Notes under the pieces: model-generated
Told to the model about the DNA's origin: nothing
The model's database searches: none
Seen by the model: the letters and a program-made list of their open reading frames with translations, nothing else
Part shown: positions 5,326 through 6,560 of the stretch, piece by piece
How positions within the stretch are numbered: the stretch's first letter is position 1
How the letters are laid out: every line of letters begins with the position of its first letter
Position numbers and translations under genes: made by a program
Assembly: GCA_007123785.1 (NCBI GenBank)
Contig: SLGL01000283.1
Coordinates: forward strand, 1 to 6,560
Direction of reading: 5' to 3'
DNA from: Balneolaceae bacterium
Lineage (GTDB): Bacteria; Bacteroidota; Rhodothermia; Balneolales; Balneolaceae
Length of the DNA: 6,560 bases

Positions 5326-6560
5326 GTCAGTTTCTCCCTGAATTCCTGCATAGCTACATTCCAACTACCATTCAACTTGTTTACCTGATCGCAACCGGAT
5401 TCTTTATAGTCGGAATCAAACGACTGGGTTCTCCCGCAACCGCACGATCCGGGAATCAGCTCGCATCTTTCGGAATGTTTCTGGGAGTGGTTGTGACTCT
5501 TTTCGACCAGGAAATTATCAGTTTTGAATTTATCATTGCCGGTGTGCTCATCGGGGCGCTGCTTGGCGCTACGGCTGCCAAAAAAGTGCAGATGACTGCA
5601 ATGCCCGAAATGGTGGCAGTTTTTAACGGATTTGGCGGCGGTGCTTCGGCACTGGTTGCCTGGGGTGAATTCACCCGGCTCGATCCCTCACTTTTCGATA
5701 CGCAGTCGCTGATTACTATCGGCCTCAGTATTTTGATCGGTTCCATCACGTTCACCGGAAGTTTTATCGCTTTCGGAAAACTGAAAGGATTTATCGGCGG
5801 CGGACGAATTGCCCTCCCGGGCCAAAACAACATTAACCTGATTTTAACCGCAATAGCACTTGTACTGGTGGGCTGGTTCACCTATGATCCCGAATACCAG
5901 GTTGTATTCTGGTCACTGTTTGGCCTCGCATTGCTGATAGGCGTGCTGACTGTTCTTCCGATCGGAGGGGCAGATATGCCGGTGGTGATCTCGCTTCTGA
6001 ACTCCTACTCGGGAATTGCAGCGGCTATGGCCGGATTTGTTCTTGACAATAACCTGCTTATCATCAGCGGTACACTTGTAGGTGCTGCGGGATTGATTCT
6101 CACCAACATCATGTGCAAGGCGATGAACCGAACTCTCCCCAATGTACTTTTCGGTTCTTTTGCAGACGGGCCTGCAGGCGGGCCGGAAACAAGTGATTCA
6201 GACAAATCTATCCAGCAAACTTTTGCTGATGATGTGGCTATCCAGTGTGCCTATGCCAAAAAAGTAGTAGTGACACCCGGTTACGGACTGGCAGTTGCCC
6301 AGGCACAACATGTACTGAAAGAAGTTGCCAATCTGCTCGAAGAACGGGGTGTTGAAGTGAAGTATGGCATTCATCCTGTGGCAGGACGAATGCCCGGCCA
6401 CATGAATGTTCTCCTTGCAGAGGCTGATGTTCCCTATGATCAACTCAAAGATATGGACGAAATTAACCCGGAGTTTCCATCAACAGATGTGGTCCTGATC
6501 ATTGGGGCGAATGACGTAGTAAACCCCGCGGCAAAAACCTCACCCGGAAGCCCAATTTAC
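5322..6560 (+). CDS. pntB: NAD(P)+ transhydrogenase subunit beta (3' end beyond window)
   Basis: The frame is open from ATG 5322 to the window edge, giving 413 residues. Family members are about 460-480 long, so roughly the last 50-60 residues are missing. Residues 1-265 hold about nine membrane helices (roughly 14-33, 46-61, 68-88, 96-115, 130-152, 170-187, 193-213, 219-240, 244-265) with conserved blocks KKVQMTAMPEMVA (87-99), GSITFTGSFIAFGKL (140-154) and GGADMPVVISLLNSYSG (215-231). After a linker (about 270-310), domain III begins, which binds NADP(H): TPGYGLAVAQAQ at 318-329, GIHPVAGRMPGHMNVLLAEA at 349-368 and GANDVVNPAA at 395-404. The membrane histidine of E. coli PntB (His91) is Asn here (residue 102). 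The start overlaps the pntAB stop as ATGA behind a strong AAGGAGG. No frameshift is visible. Confidence 0.95.
   Translation, partial: MSQFLPEFLHSYIPTTIQLVYLIATGFFIVGIKRLGSPATARSGNQLASFGMFLGVVVTLFDQEIISFEFIIAGVLIGALLGATAAKKVQMTAMPEMVAVFNGFGGGASALVAWGEFTRLDPSLFDTQSLITIGLSILIGSITFTGSFIAFGKLKGFIGGGRIALPGQNNINLILTAIALVLVGWFTYDPEYQVVFWSLFGLALLIGVLTVLPIGGADMPVVISLLNSYSGIAAAMAGFVLDNNLLIISGTLVGAAGLILTNIMCKAMNRTLPNVLFGSFADGPAGGPETSDSDKSIQQTFADDVAIQCAYAKKVVVTPGYGLAVAQAQHVLKEVANLLEERGVEVKYGIHPVAGRMPGHMNVLLAEADVPYDQLKDMDEINPEFPSTDVVLIIGANDVVNPAAKTSPGSPIY

Noticed and set aside
4112..6443. Leftward frames of 66-141 codons opposite pntAA, pntAB and pntB
   Set aside because: They mirror conserved transhydrogenase coding sequence and have no domain signal or start context.

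Overview
The window carries ordinary housekeeping genes of a heterotrophic bacterium, most likely from the Bacteroidota/Balneolota side of the tree. The lineage call is inference. It rests on moderate GC, mostly weak or absent Shine-Dalgarno sites, a TTG-N19-TAnnTTTG promoter of the Bacteroidota type ahead of the transhydrogenase operon, and the style of the proteins. Four genes are confidently named: comM/yifB, trxB, pntAA and pntAB. The beginning of pntB runs off the right edge. No phage, IS element, CRISPR array, rRNA or tRNA was seen.

Layout. The left part (1-1736) reads leftward: comM (195-1736), then a possible 28-residue membrane micro-ORF (20-106), then the first codons of a possible further gene abutting it at the edge. 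Divergent from comM is a small rightward gene (1830-2216) for a DUF4342-type protein with a hydrophobic core and a very acidic tail. A 483-bp gap (2217-2699) follows. It holds several inverted repeats, a foldback element with an open but startless reading frame, and a strong 12-bp hairpin that is probably a terminator. trxB (2700-3677) reads leftward into this gap. A 191-bp divergent intergenic region separates it from the rightward operon pntAA (3869-4996), pntAB (5035-5325) and pntB (5322 to beyond 6560).

How the genes fit together. PntAA-PntAB-PntB form the split, three-subunit proton-translocating NAD(P)+ transhydrogenase, which uses the proton gradient to make NADPH from NADH. The divergent neighbour TrxB spends NADPH to reduce thioredoxin, so the centre of the window pairs an NADPH source with an NADPH consumer. 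ComM is an AAA+ ATPase linked to branch migration during natural transformation. The DUF4342 protein has no known role.

I see no clear new multi-gene system. The points most worth a second look are the foldback/open-frame element in the gap, the micro-ORF at the left edge, and the loss of the usual cysteine motif in ComM.
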